Source: JBAZWV01 sp964393325
GTDB taxonomy: Bacteria > Patescibacteriota > Patescibacteriia > 2-12-FULL-60-25
Direction of reading: 5' to 3'
Length of the DNA stretch: 64,000 nt
Assembly (NCBI GenBank): GCA_964393325.1
Contig: CAYMTE010000002.1
Coordinates: forward strand, 1 to 64,000
The notes under the pieces were generated by a model. That model saw only the letters and a list, made by a program, of their open reading frames with translations. It was not told where the DNA came from and did no database searches. Positions 16,601 to 26,618 of this stretch are shown in pieces. The translations under genes and the position numbers were made by a program. How positions within the stretch are numbered: position 1 is the first letter of the stretch; each line of letters starts with the position of its first letter.

Positions 16601-19600
16601 GCACCGTTCTGTGCGCCGTTATCACACGTCTCGCCCGGCGAGAGCAATCCGTCTCCGCAATACGACGCATATCCCGTGCAGGTCAAATTGCAATGTCCGT
16701 ACGTGCCGTTCTGCGCGCCATCATCGCACACTTCTGTCGTTGGTCCGCACACCCCCGGCACGCCTCCTGGGCTCGCCGGACAATCCGTGGCCGCGAGACA
16801 TGCGAGACCGTTTCGCGTACCGCCGACACAACGACGATCAACACGACCATTCCCGCAACGGACTCCAGCATCACATTTCGTAATATTCACGTCATCAACG
16901 AACTCCTTACACTCATTACACGTTTGAACTTTCAATCCATCCGGCTGGGAAAGGTTCGGATCCGTCTTACAATCCGCGATACGTGTCTGACCAATTTCGC
17001 ACACTTCCGTGCCACTGCACGATCCACCTGGACAATCCGCGGCCGATGAACAGCCGTTCCCATCATGCGCTCCGCCGACACACACGGATCCAATCGCTCC
17101 ATCTCCACACGTTCCGCCCTGTCCATACGGAACACCCGGACAACTCTCACTGTACACAAAGCGTCCGTTTGCTGGTCGACAAGCGCCATTCGGAATCGGG
17201 AACTGCGCAATCGGACACGATACCGGGTCCTGCGGGTTCGGACAGCTGCGACAATCCGCATCCATTGTACAGAGGAATCCATACGCTTCGGTATTCTGAC
17301 AGCGCTTCACCTCCGTTGCGAGTTCAGGCGACCACCATTTCGCACCAGACACGATCGGCTTCGGAATTTCAAACTCACTCGCGAGCTCATACCGCGTTCC
17401 ACCGTTCAAGGCGCGATACTGATACACGCGCGACGGAGACACGCCGATCTTTGGACACAGATACTGTCGTTTCGAAACATCCCAACACGTTGACGGATCG
17501 TATGTCGCGCCATTCGACGACTGTGCCTGACATGTCTGACCCGATGGACATTCTGCATCCGACGTACAGACAGCCTGCGACTGTGAACAGCGGCCGCACG
17601 TCAAGAACGTATTCACCGGATCTTTTGGAAGCGCCGTACCGATTGCCTTTGAGAGTTCTTCGCTCCACGAATTCCACCGTGTTGTGCTAAATCCCTGAAG
17701 ATACGTTCCAGAATCAAGTTTCGGATACGTCCCGTTCTTCGCACGGTATCCTTCAATGTCGCGAGACATCTTCTGATAATCCGATAAGCGCACGGTGTCA
17801 CGCGAAAGTTTGAGCTTGAAGCTCGCACAGTGCGTGTCATTCGAGTACTTCAAACAATCCGCATCGCTCGAACACGCATGCGTTGCCCCATCAACACGGA
17901 GCGGTCCCGTTCCATAACCCGTCGGATCATTTCCTTCAACGCAGATATTGGAAACTTCCGTCGTCAGGTTGATATTGAACGCGAGTGACGAAACCATCTG
18001 CTCATAAATCTGCACGGTCACCGGTGCCGCGTCCGGATTGTGAGAGATGATATAGATGTTGGAGTATATCGACTGCCCCACATTCTGCGTATTCGCCGCA
18101 GCAACATAGGTCGTCGTCCCATCCTTCAACGCGCGATATCCATCTACCATAATCGGCTTCGGGCTTCCTCCAAATCCGCGCCAGGCATACCAATCTTCCG
18201 GCGACAAGTGCAATGGGTTCGCCGCAACACGAATACCGATACCGTCTTTTTGCAATTCCGGATGGTCTGATCCGTACGTAAAGAGATACTGCCGCAAAAT
18301 CCCTTCCGCCGAATCAATCGATGTTGGTGGTACAGCATTAATTTGCAAATTTGGCACATCGTCGTCCGTCCCCGTGGCACCCGCATCCCGGCAATACGTC
18401 GTTGAGAAGTTGAAATACGGCCCGTTCTCAAAGATCGTTCCAACAAGACTCGAATCGTCGCCGCTTCCCGTTGGCTGCTTATCTCGGAACGGTGCAATGG
18501 GACCCGGACCGCTCAAACTTGGCCATGGATTTTCGCACAGCTGAACTGTCACCGGCGCCGTCCCCTGGAGCGTCGTTCCCACCGTGCTTACCGGGCTGAT
18601 GCTGTCTGCGGTGATATGGAGCCACGCAACGATAAATGTGTTGCCATTTTTATTCTGCGCAACACCACTCACGGTCGATGCGCCGTCATTCGGCGATGCG
18701 AGACGAAGAACCGATTCGTCAGATGACGTCCACGGATCCCACGCCCAATCGTATTCCGCAACAGAAGACACCGGAACAAGCACACCGTTCTGCAGCGACT
18801 GCGCTGTCGCGACAAATCCATGTGTCTCATTCTGCTTCACGAACAAGAGCGGATGCGTTTCGTCCGTATCCGTAATCTGAACGACGTTCACGGAACAAAT
18901 ATCTCCTCCTGTTGTAAATGTCCACGTAAGCGGACCCGCTTCGCTCGAACCATCATACGGAGCAACTACACCTTTTGCCGTCTTAATCCCTTTCTTGTTC
19001 GCCACCGTTTGATTATCCGACAATGGATTCGGCGTTGTTGAATCATCGCCCAAGAATTTCACACGATATGTCGTCTTTTGTGCGAGCGCCGTATTGAGAT
19101 CAAACGTAAACGTTGTCGGCGTGCCCGGAACCGGTACGAGACGACCGGCAACCGAACCCGTGCACCAGATCGCCGCGTACGTAGGATTCCCCGTCACAAA
19201 CGCGACCGTTCGCTTCCAGAGTCGGCTCAACCATGCAACAACGCCTTTTTTCACCGGCTGAAAATCATCCGTCACCTGCATCGTTCCTTGCGGACATGCT
19301 TGTCCCGTTTCCTGTGCAGCGATCTGAACGTTCTGCGCCACAGACGCCTGATTCATCGGTGCGTTAAACGTCACGGAAATTTGAACGTTTCTACACACAT
19401 TTGTGGAACCGGAAGCCGGATAACTCTGTGTGATTTCTGGACGCGCACTGCAACACCCTTGATCCGTTAAACCGTATCCCGCGTCGCAAGATGCTTCCGA
19501 GGTTAATCCACATCGCAAACCATACGTTGCATCACCCGTCTTGCCGAGAACCGTCGCCTGTAACGTCGATGACATTAATCCCTTCTGATCCGGCGTTCCG

Positions 19601-22600
19601 TTTCCGACGATATACGCAAGCTGGGCAGAATCAACCAAACCGTCACCAGACGCGGTCCCGATGGCTGGAGGATACGATGGCGCCGCGTTCTTCGAACCCG
19701 AAAGAAGTGACGCGTGATTCGACGGGAGACCAACTTCACACTGTTCACCGGCTTCGAGAATGCCATCACTGCAGAAACTTGGATCCGCATACGACGCGGA
19801 AGACCCTTCGAGCGCACATGTCAGTCCACATCCGTCGCCCGCATCCGCGTTCCCATCATCACAATCTTCACCTGCGTCGATCGTTCCGTTGGAACAGCAG
19901 TTGATGTTCGGCGTATTCGGATCGTTATCACACAAGCTCGTTCCCGTGTGCAAACATCGTTGTGCGTCACAACCAACCGGGAACGTCGGATCTGATGCGG
20001 CGTTCTTTTCACACGTTTCTCCTGGCTCAAGAACGGCGTTACCACATACCGACACGACACCTGCCTTTGAACCGGTATGCAGACACGCACTCGAACACCC
20101 ATCCGCACTGCTCGTATTCCCGTCATCACAGTCTTCACCATCCGCGATATCCGCATTTCCACACGTCGAATTTCCGGCAGACGAACCCGCATGTTTACAG
20201 AACGCTGTACACCCTCGGTATGCACGCGGTGCACACGTTCCGCCACCCGAAACGCACGTCGCACGATCTGCCGCGCTCGTGCAAGACGTCATATCCGACA
20301 TTGCCGTTGATCCACTGCAGAAACTTCCGAAGTCGCACATCTCGCCAAGCTCAATCGTTCCATTACCACACGCGCCCTGACCCTGGCCCACCTGCGCCGA
20401 CGGCTTCCAGAGACATGTCGCCGCATCGCAAAGCCCCACATTGCTCGGCACGCCCGGATCACATTGCTCTGCATTTCTCGCGCCAGCAGGAAGCACCGTG
20501 CACGTCGTTCCGCCGTATGTCGCGTTGTACGTCTGGCAATACGCCGCATCCGTCGTTTCGATGACGCCATTTCCACACGATGCAACCTTTCCTGCAACGC
20601 CCTGCGACCCCATCGCAAGACACATCGCGCTGCACTGTGCGGGGAGCTGACCGCCCGTATCAATCATTCCTCCTGCGACGAAATCTGCGACGTTCGCATC
20701 TGACGTCGACCACGACGCGTCTTCCGTTAACACCAACATCTGCCCCTGCGCACTACATTCATCCGGTCGGCCAAACGGCACCGCGGTAAATAGCTGACGT
20801 GCACCTTCGCGGGTTTCATATTTTTCTCCCGGCGTCACATGCACCGCCTGCGCCGTACAGAACGCCTGATCACCAACTTTCGTTCGGAACGTCCACACGT
20901 ATCCATCCGGATGGTTCAGCCCCGTCATCGGAACACCATTCACCCCTCGGATACCCGTCTCCGTTCCACCTCGCAATAACACGCGATAATACGTTCCGGG
21001 GACAAGTAACAGCGTTCCGTTGCCATCAACCGGCTGAATGGCCAAAAAGCGCTTCGCCGTTTCGCTCGTATTCGGGACGATCCCTAGCTGCTGCCCCTGA
21101 TCAGCAATAGAAAGCGGATTTCCGAGTTCGGACTCGATACAGTTTTCATTCGCACACGGACGAATTTCGATATTTCCGGCAAGCGATTGCGGATCGATCT
21201 CAACGTTAAACGTCGCGGATACGAGCGCATTGATACACGCCAAATCACACGACGGCGCATGATCAACAACACGTGGCGGAATAAACTTTACATACAGATC
21301 AGCGGTGCCTTTCACCCCATCCGGCTTCACCGTCGCATTCATGTGAACCGGAACATTGCCCGTCTCACTAACCGCGACACCCGTCTGCCGACACGAAAGA
21401 GAGTTGGGAAGGACTCCCGGTTGAAGAGGCTGAGCAAAAATTGCTCTCCCGTCAGGCATGCCCGCATCTCCGTTCTGCCACTCCCAATCATACGCATCAC
21501 ACTGGAGAACGACACACTGGTCATCCGATGAAAGCGGGGAAGCGAGATACGAAACTTCTGCGCCCGCATTGTTCAATTCATACGGATGCGGCGCAACGCT
21601 CACTGCTCCGACCGCACACGGCGCTGTCGATGAACGCGTCTTGAATCGGAAACAATATCCGACACCGCTCCCGCAACTTCGCATTTCGTCCATGTTGGTA
21701 CCGCCCGGACCAAACCCACGAACACCCGTGAGCACCTCAACGAGATACGTTGAATCCGGATCGAATGCCGTTGCCGGCTCAAGGAAAATCGCATCCTGCA
21801 CCTGCGACGCGGGCTGCAAAAGTGGGAACCCTGCCTTCACCGGTACATCCTGCGTTGTTGAACATGGTTCCGTTGATGCGCTCGTACATTTCTTGAGTCG
21901 GAAATTCGCCGCCGTGATGGTCGTCGGTTCAAGCTTTCCCGTAAATCGCATTGTCACCGTTGCCGTCACACACGCTTGCGTGCCACCAGAACGCTTGTCC
22001 CACGGAGCAGGCGAGGGGATAGGAGGCTGCGCATCTTGCGGACGACACTCTTCGACGACACGCGGCGCAACAGGAATCAATCCCGTTGACGTCTTCCAGG
22101 CAAACATCGCTCGCTGTGTCACCGCTGCGCACACCTGAGACTTCGCGATACACGTTCCGTTACCGCAGCACTGTTCATTTTGTCCACAGATCCCCGCTTC
22201 CTCGTTACAATTCCGAACTTGGAAGTTCATGGCGTTCGACGAAATCGCTCCCGCCGTCAAACGCACCGCTCCCGTAATCGCACCTGTCGGAACTTTCGTC
22301 TTCACTTCTGTGTTCGTCCAGGAATCCGCCACACCCGAAATATTCGACTGGAATGTAATCGCGCCTGTCGTTCCGGTAAATCGTTCTCCAACGAGACTCA
22401 CCGGCGTTCCGATTGGTCCGGCGGATGGAGAAATCGCACAAATCCCCGGCTTCGCCTGCCCACTCGTGACCGAAAAATTCACCTCATTCGAAACCGCTCC
22501 ATCCGAACGGATAAGTCGCACCGCGTAGTCACCTGGTGTTACCGCGCCCGCCGCCAAAAATTGCAGTGGCACTTTGACGATCACGCTGGTCTCCTTCCAG

Positions 22601-24618
22601 TATCCGTCTGCACACGCAGCAGGAAACGCCGTATCCGCGAGAGCTTCATCCCCTGTTACCGCATTCTTAAATCTCACCGTTCCGACACTGAAGCCGAAGT
22701 TCGACCCCGTCAACGTAACGTATTCCTCACGCGGACCCGACCCTGGATCAATCACGTTGATCGTTGGTGAGCCAGAACTCGACTTGCTCTTCACGGTGTA
22801 TGCCACGGGATTACTTGTCTCCGTCCCAATCTTCACCCGGACAAGATGCTTCCCTGTTCCAACAACCGGAACATTCGCCAAAATTTGACCATCGGACCAA
22901 CCCGCAAACGAAGACAGGACAGACGATCCAAACAAGATATTCGCCGGACTACTCCCAAACCCCTGCCCTACTGCCGTAAACTGATCGCCTACCATTCCTT
23001 CATTCGGATTCACGCCACACAATCCCGGATGCGGCGTAGTATTCACCAAAAAATCCGGAAGTTGTGGACCACGCGCATCACTCGTCGCATCTTTTAACCC
23101 GCTCTGACCATTCGTGATCTCAATCGGTCCGCTCACCGCTCCGGCAGGAACCGCAACAATCACCTGCGTTGGCGACCACGCCGTACCAAGCGCAGAGCAT
23201 GCGCTCGGAGCCACAGCAATCACATCATCCGCCGGTCCTGGCGCGCCAAGAAAACGCACAACGCCGCTCGTGCCAAAATTCAATCCCTGAATCGTAACAA
23301 AGGTATCCGGCTGACCATCCTGCGGAGAAACATTCGTCATCGTCGGTTGAACGACGCAGCTTCCATTCTGACAGGCGCTTGACGAACATTGCGCATTCGA
23401 CGAACACGAACCGCCCGCACATGCGCCACAGTATCCCGGCGTATTCGGCGTACCTCCACAATCAACATCCGTCTCATCGCCATCTTTCACACCGTTAAAA
23501 CACGACGGCGCGCGTACGATAACGCTAATCGGCGAACTTTGCGCATCATGCGCATCAAGATCAAAGGCACGAGCCGTCAACTGACGAATGGATTGGAGTG
23601 GGATTCCGGCCGTATCCCAAAGCACATCTCCCGTAAAAGACGTCTGGGACACGTTCCCCGACGGTGCGGACTGATCGATCGTCGTTCCGTTGTCCGCAAA
23701 CTCAATATACGAAATTCCGCTGTCATCCGATGCTGTCGCACGAATCGTCACAAGACTATCTGCCGGAACAGCCTGTCCGTCGAGTGGCTCGATAACCGAC
23801 GCCGTTGGATTCTGCGTATCAATGAGACTTCCCGTATGAAAGGTCGCGGAACACGCCGGAGCAAACCCTCCACAGACGATGGATTGTCCCTGAATCGAAC
23901 GGAGAGACGGACCAACCTGAATCGTATAGTCGCTATCCGCATCAAAGCAGAATAGGGATCCGTTTGGCGCCGGACATGGATCACTTGGGATAAATACAAC
24001 GATATTCTTTGAAACGGAAAGCGAACCCGCGACAGCTGTACCCCCGTTTTTCGTGACAAGAATCGCCGAAGCCGTATTTTCATCAATCGGTCGGGAAAAA
24101 ATAACCTTCACCTGAACGTTCCGAAGCGAAACGTTCCCCTGTGGCGTGATCGATTTCACCTGAAAAACGTTCGACGCGCCGCCGCTCCCAAAGCCACCTC
24201 CCAATCCCCCGCCGCCGGCTTGTGTTGTTCCGCCTCCCGTTCCGTTTTGAGTCGCTTGAAGTAACCGTTCGATTACAAATCTCGCAATCGCCCATGAAGA
24301 CAGAACGATGATCAACCCGATGATCGCGGATGTAATGATGCGTTTTGCTCGAGAAACCTTTTCTTCGTCTCCCCCGGCCGTCATCCACACAAACCCCGCG
24401 TACACGAGCAAAGACACGAGAATAATACCGACAAGACCGAGCGCGATATTGATAATGTTCGTCGCAATCACGCGCGGATCTGCGGAGCTTAATTTCACCG
24501 TCTGCCCTACCGCACCCAACCCCGTATCAACCTGTGCGTGGACGGACGGGGAAAACAGGGAAAAACCTCCCGCAACAAGCGTGAGGCCTACAAGAAGCGA
24601 AGCGAGAAAGCGGCGCAT
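13693..24618 (-). CDS. Giant (3641-aa) Cys-rich surface protein with a pilin-like N-terminal module
   Basis: The protein opens with a signal peptide (1-29, ending VHAQ) and a two-helix module (about 50-76 and 90-113, with VWMTAGGDEEKVSRAKR between) like the VirB2/TrbC-type T4SS pilin domain seen in CPR bacteria. A Gly-rich linker follows, then an Ig/Big_5-like domain. Four IPT/TIG domains span about 426-806. More Big_5-like domains follow, with Cys-rich DUF4215-type repeats (CGNG--E-GE-CDDGN) around 1410-1600 and 2580-2950. A carboxypeptidase-regulatory-like domain lies at about 3160-3230. No sortase motif is visible. It is probably a very long extracellular fibre anchored by the two helices, with adhesion or host contact the likely role. 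It is the second gene of the operon. Confidence 0.85.
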   Translation of the reverse strand: MRRFLASLLVGLTLVAGGFSLFSPSVHAQVDTGLGAVGQTVKLSSADPRVIATNIINIALGLVGIILVSLLVYAGFVWMTAGGDEEKVSRAKRIITSAIIGLIIVLSSWAIARFVIERLLQATQNGTGGGTTQAGGGGLGGGFGSGGASNVFQVKSITPQGNVSLRNVQVKVIFSRPIDENTASAILVTKNGGTAVAGSLSVSKNIVVFIPSDPCPAPNGSLFCFDADSDYTIQVGPSLRSIQGQSIVCGGFAPACSATFHTGSLIDTQNPTASVIEPLDGQAVPADSLVTIRATASDDSGISYIEFADNGTTIDQSAPSGNVSQTSFTGDVLWDTAGIPLQSIRQLTARAFDLDAHDAQSSPISVIVRAPSCFNGVKDGDETDVDCGGTPNTPGYCGACAGGSCSSNAQCSSSACQNGSCVVQPTMTNVSPQDGQPDTFVTIQGLNFGTSGVVRFLGAPGPADDVIAVAPSACSALGTAWSPTQVIVAVPAGAVSGPIEITNGQSGLKDATSDARGPQLPDFLVNTTPHPGLCGVNPNEGMVGDQFTAVGQGFGSSPANILFGSSVLSSFAGWSDGQILANVPVVGTGKHLVRVKIGTETSNPVAYTVKSKSSSGSPTINVIDPGSGPREEYVTLTGSNFGFSVGTVRFKNAVTGDEALADTAFPAACADGYWKETSVIVKVPLQFLAAGAVTPGDYAVRLIRSDGAVSNEVNFSVTSGQAKPGICAISPSAGPIGTPVSLVGERFTGTTGAITFQSNISGVADSWTNTEVKTKVPTGAITGAVRLTAGAISSNAMNFQVRNCNEEAGICGQNEQCCGNGTCIAKSQVCAAVTQRAMFAWKTSTGLIPVAPRVVEECRPQDAQPPIPSPAPWDKRSGGTQACVTATVTMRFTGKLEPTTITAANFRLKKCTSASTEPCSTTQDVPVKAGFPLLQPASQVQDAIFLEPATAFDPDSTYLVEVLTGVRGFGPGGTNMDEMRSCGSGVGYCFRFKTRSSTAPCAVGAVSVAPHPYELNNAGAEVSYLASPLSSDDQCVVLQCDAYDWEWQNGDAGMPDGRAIFAQPLQPGVLPNSLSCRQTGVAVSETGNVPVHMNATVKPDGVKGTADLYVKFIPPRVVDHAPSCDLACINALVSATFNVEIDPQSLAGNIEIRPCANENCIESELGNPLSIADQGQQLGIVPNTSETAKRFLAIQPVDGNGTLLLVPGTYYRVLLRGGTETGIRGVNGVPMTGLNHPDGYVWTFRTKVGDQAFCTAQAVHVTPGEKYETREGARQLFTAVPFGRPDECSAQGQMLVLTEDASWSTSDANVADFVAGGMIDTGGQLPAQCSAMCLAMGSQGVAGKVASCGNGVIETTDAAYCQTYNATYGGTTCTVLPAGARNAEQCDPGVPSNVGLCDAATCLWKPSAQVGQGQGACGNGTIELGEMCDFGSFCSGSTAMSDMTSCTSAADRATCVSGGGTCAPRAYRGCTAFCKHAGSSAGNSTCGNADIADGEDCDDGNTSSADGCSSACLHTGSKAGVVSVCGNAVLEPGETCEKNAASDPTFPVGCDAQRCLHTGTSLCDNDPNTPNINCCSNGTIDAGEDCDDGNADAGDGCGLTCALEGSSASYADPSFCSDGILEAGEQCEVGLPSNHASLLSGSKNAAPSYPPAIGTASGDGLVDSAQLAYIVGNGTPDQKGLMSSTLQATVLGKTGDATYGLRCGLTSEASCDAGYGLTDQGCCSARPEITQSYPASGSTNVCRNVQISVTFNAPMNQASVAQNVQIAAQETGQACPQGTMQVTDDFQPVKKGVVAWLSRLWKRTVAFVTGNPTYAAIWCTGSVAGRLVPVPGTPTTFTFDLNTALAQKTTYRVKFLGDDSTTPNPLSDNQTVANKKGIKTAKGVVAPYDGSSEAGPLTWTFTTGGDICSVNVVQITDTDETHPLLFVKQNETHGFVATAQSLQNGVLVPVSSVAEYDWAWDPWTSSDESVLRLASPNDGASTVSGVAQNKNGNTFIVAWLHITADSISPVSTVGTTLQGTAPVTVQLCENPWPSLSGPGPIAPFRDKQPTGSGDDSSLVGTIFENGPYFNFSTTYCRDAGATGTDDDVPNLQINAVPPTSIDSAEGILRQYLFTYGSDHPELQKDGIGIRVAANPLHLSPEDWYAWRGFGGSPKPIMVDGYRALKDGTTTYVAAANTQNVGQSIYSNIYIISHNPDAAPVTVQIYEQMVSSLAFNINLTTEVSNICVEGNDPTGYGTGPLRVDGATHACSSDADCLKYSNDTHCASFKLKLSRDTVRLSDYQKMSRDIEGYRAKNGTYPKLDSGTYLQGFSTTRWNSWSEELSKAIGTALPKDPVNTFLTCGRCSQSQAVCTSDAECPSGQTCQAQSSNGATYDPSTCWDVSKRQYLCPKIGVSPSRVYQYRALNGGTRYELASEFEIPKPIVSGAKWWSPELATEVKRCQNTEAYGFLCTMDADCRSCPNPQDPVSCPIAQFPIPNGACRPANGRFVYSESCPGVPYGQGGTCGDGAIGSVCVGGAHDGNGCSSAADCPGGSCSGTEVCEIGQTRIADCKTDPNLSQPDGLKVQTCNECKEFVDDVNITKCDAGVRCGNGRVDRRCVGGTRNGLACLAATDCPASPGGVPGVCGPTTEVCDDGAQNGTYGHCNLTCTGYASYCGDGLLSPGETCDNGAQNGAYCSGSCATSCGVDCKSKAPYCGDGIVDAPQEQCDGQTMTTQLGICTAGTAIDQPCANDAACGTGGVCATVGALASCQGVTQRKCATTLKLCLNANVTYAGAAFTPGGHTICQEDTDCSGGTVCRSVQDAVVDCTDNAQCSVAGISGTCESYPTAHIRACSSSGADACTYPVNQGTNSSWSSCKALNFCGDGIINAPAEQCDDGSKNGDTKACTSTCKKNVCGDGKPYLNVEECDNGTQNGSITCNADYGSNCASCSTQCKFLITSGGYCGDQVRNGGEQCDGMTDVTNIADQYATCPGPGRPSQVCPFINADCIQSPCRKTKETGVTCASLGYDFATNGVRPKLKLLLDPATTNLDDTFVNPVCPGLTGMKYYEWLMYKECLGATCFNPSTQSYEQLSRAVTDGKQSLKPGTLKYQLAAIDSSTPGSQPQNGILSFANPLPSTNQFWACVKQKGPALGVGIETDGQPELVQCGTSCGFTGCGMCSDEVGTGVISATIVDAVYNQVVPTAKVSLYYKGTLVTQTSTDENGLFTLTGLNERTECGQYKLVIDKYTDNPCTGNAGNRPNCGLPSAPDWTYSYNVDEDARGGYWPLTTATFSVENFLERIGSQGSSRIYLFPRPGVGEAYVTVLWNRDWSSNDSIWGGYNNHVVVPSSYAYTAPNSTQKNSPNYPQDFSPTTCDYTNRPAANNQCVRDVTWTLPGFADLTKLPNANLICLHAAGDKVGGFNDPYWNGCPVEGRNKCIQAHGGQNPNGMCTKGIQTGGICQGGTNNGNACAQPGNNSDCPGGGSCTVPCDREWWDTCKFYKEGPLTTYFRYSAYTGNSPVQLYWGYWQKSIHSVLNGNSGNLSSHLTTNGYRAVISTDAQLVDVNAANASSCSNAKDCKFWSIGEVNPTTGGIVVKNALASGRPDGIATYEYSFQGTNMGSYCIANGTWYRSCSTNADCSAIPGASCVPYDSAEYPAWSQANY

Positions 24619-24621
24619 GTG

Positions 24622-26490
24622 TTAAGGCGTAAACGAACAAGCTTGAGATGACGGCGATCCATTGCAACAGTTCGGGATACCGACACAAGATTGAGCAGGA
24701 TTAATCGTATTCACGGATGACGCGGGATTAAAACAGTTCTGATACACGTCCTGGAGATCCGACAAAAGGAATGGATTGTAATAATTCAAACTGTCTGGAT
24801 CGATGCCCGACGGGAGATACGGCCGATGTGAAATGACGAGACGAGACGCCGCGGCTTGTTCCCCCGGCTGGATAACAACTCCGTTGCCATTCAAGAGTTC
24901 CATCCCGACAGACCACCAGAACGTATCCGGATCCGTTTCACCAGGACCAAGCGGCTGGATATATGCCGCGTCGCTCGTGAGCGTCGAGGCCTGCAACAAA
25001 TCATCAAATGTCGCCGTCACCGCTTCATCAAGCGGACGGTTGGATTGACCAACACCCGGAACGGATTCCGGAACAGTCTCGGTAATGCGCGGCGGAGCCA
25101 ATTTCACCTGGTTCGTCGTACCAAAACTCCACACGTAATTATCCTGCGGCGGACCATCCGCCGTTCCATTCCCATCTCCATCGAGAGAATTTCCCACAAC
25201 ATCCGTAATGCCATCAAACCCTTGGTTCGTGAAAAGCGCCTGCGGCGGCTGTGTCGATAATGTCGCCGCGTTCACAAGAACCTGCAATGTCGCATCCGGC
25301 GGGAGACAATACACATCTTTACCGCACGAATTTACGCCACAGGTATTCAGTGTCGTGAACTCTACCGTCCGGTATCGATTACTAATTCGGAATTCTCCCT
25401 CAATCGGCGTTCCCGAACCTCCATCAGGTCGTACTTGGATATTCTGGAACCCGCTCCCGTTGCGGAAGATACCGCTCGCACCCGTTGGATCAACCGCTTC
25501 GCTAAACGTCACCTGAATCACAACATTGCGCGGATACGACCCGCCCGGATACGGAATAGCTGCGAGAATCTTTGGCGGGGTGGTATCCAAAAACGTTGAT
25601 ACTTCAAACCCCCATTCATATCCACTTGAAAACGCTCCGCCGAATGCGGGAGATCCAGATTCAAAGAGGATACCGGAATTCCCACCTTTCAACTCAACAA
25701 TGTATTTTACATTTGAAACCGTGTTCCCCAGTGGCTGAACAGGACGAATAACGAATGTACGATGATCTGCCGTCACACTTACCCGCGCTTCCGCAGATGT
25801 CAGCGCTGTTGATGCATCGCCCGCCTGATAGATCTTGATGTTATCCGCATTCAACCCTGTCACCGTTCCGCTCGCCGTCTCAGTCCACCCCTGAATAAAC
25901 GAGGCTGGCTGGATTGGTTGCTTAAACGTAATGATGACCGGCGTATTCCGAGGAACATTTGTCGCATTCCGTTCAGGCAAATGATACTCGATACTTCCGC
26001 TTCCAAGAGATCCGGAAGATCCGACGAGTCCGCCGCCAAATCCTCCAGAACCGGTTCCAAGAATTCCTCCTCCAATACCAGCCCCTGTAAGCGCGTTAAA
26101 AATGAATGTCGTAATCGCCCACGCCGATGCGATGAGAACGAGACCGATAATTGCATTTCGGATGGTCTTTTTCGCCGTCTCAACTTTCGACACGTCCCCG
26201 CCAGCCGTCATCCACGTGTACCCGGCGTATAACAACAGCCCCAAAAAGACAACGCCGAGGAATCCAAGAAAAATGTTGATGATTCTCCCAAGAATCTGGA
26301 ACAAATCCGCTCCTCCTGCAATACCGGCGGACTGCGCAACGGATTGAACATTCGCACCGCTTTGCGCAAGTTGCGCATGAACTGGAAGCGCGATGGATCC
26401 GATGAGCAGAAGCAACGCCGATGTACAGAAAAATCGGCGCATTCGCGTAACACGGGAAGCCAGGGTTGAAACAAAAGAATCGCTCCGCAT
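24622..26490 (-). CDS. Surface protein with pilin-like N-terminal module and Big_5-like domains
   Basis: The architecture matches the start of the giant protein. A signal peptide ends VHAQ, two hydrophobic helices flank YTWMTAGGDVSKVETAKK, a Gly-rich linker follows, and then Ig/Big_5-like domains with MRF-like phrases such as TNVPRNTPVIITF and YPRNVVIQVTF. The C-terminus is Cys-rich. I chose the ATG at 26490 because a TATACT -10 (26515-26520) lies just before it; the ATG at 26442 would give a shorter signal peptide and is the alternative. It lies three bases from the giant gene and heads the envelope-division operon. Confidence 0.78.
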   Translation of the reverse strand: MRSDSFVSTLASRVTRMRRFFCTSALLLLIGSIALPVHAQLAQSGANVQSVAQSAGIAGGADLFQILGRIINIFLGFLGVVFLGLLLYAGYTWMTAGGDVSKVETAKKTIRNAIIGLVLIASAWAITTFIFNALTGAGIGGGILGTGSGGFGGGLVGSSGSLGSGSIEYHLPERNATNVPRNTPVIITFKQPIQPASFIQGWTETASGTVTGLNADNIKIYQAGDASTALTSAEARVSVTADHRTFVIRPVQPLGNTVSNVKYIVELKGGNSGILFESGSPAFGGAFSSGYEWGFEVSTFLDTTPPKILAAIPYPGGSYPRNVVIQVTFSEAVDPTGASGIFRNGSGFQNIQVRPDGGSGTPIEGEFRISNRYRTVEFTTLNTCGVNSCGKDVYCLPPDATLQVLVNAATLSTQPPQALFTNQGFDGITDVVGNSLDGDGNGTADGPPQDNYVWSFGTTNQVKLAPPRITETVPESVPGVGQSNRPLDEAVTATFDDLLQASTLTSDAAYIQPLGPGETDPDTFWWSVGMELLNGNGVVIQPGEQAAASRLVISHRPYLPSGIDPDSLNYYNPFLLSDLQDVYQNCFNPASSVNTINPAQSCVGIPNCCNGSPSSQACSFTP

Positions 26491-26572
26491 GATGGATGAC
26501 ACGTCTCGACACAGAGTATAGCGGAAAATCAAAGACGCAACCATGGGGATAGCTCGGGAAAAACAAGAAATG

Positions 26573-26600
26573 AAAAGAATCCGCATCTGCGGATTCTTTT
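26573..26600 (-). terminator. Terminator after yqeY
   Basis: A perfect 13-bp stem (AAAAGAATCCGCA / TGCGGATTCTTTT) with a two-base centre lies 18 bases after the yqeY stop. It is symmetric, so it can work in both directions, and it separates yqeY from the surface-protein operon. Confidence 0.8.
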
Positions 26601-26618
26601 CGACTCGTTCTTCTGGGT

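Noticed and set aside
13713..24388. Many open frames on the plus strand opposite the giant gene
   Set aside because: They are rich in Arg, His, Thr and Cys as expected for antisense shadows of a repetitive Cys-rich gene and have no start signals.
13700..24500. Possible CRISPR or tandem DNA repeat array within the giant gene
   Set aside because: The repeats are at protein level (CGNG/GE-CDDG words) with varied DNA and irregular spacing, not a DNA array.
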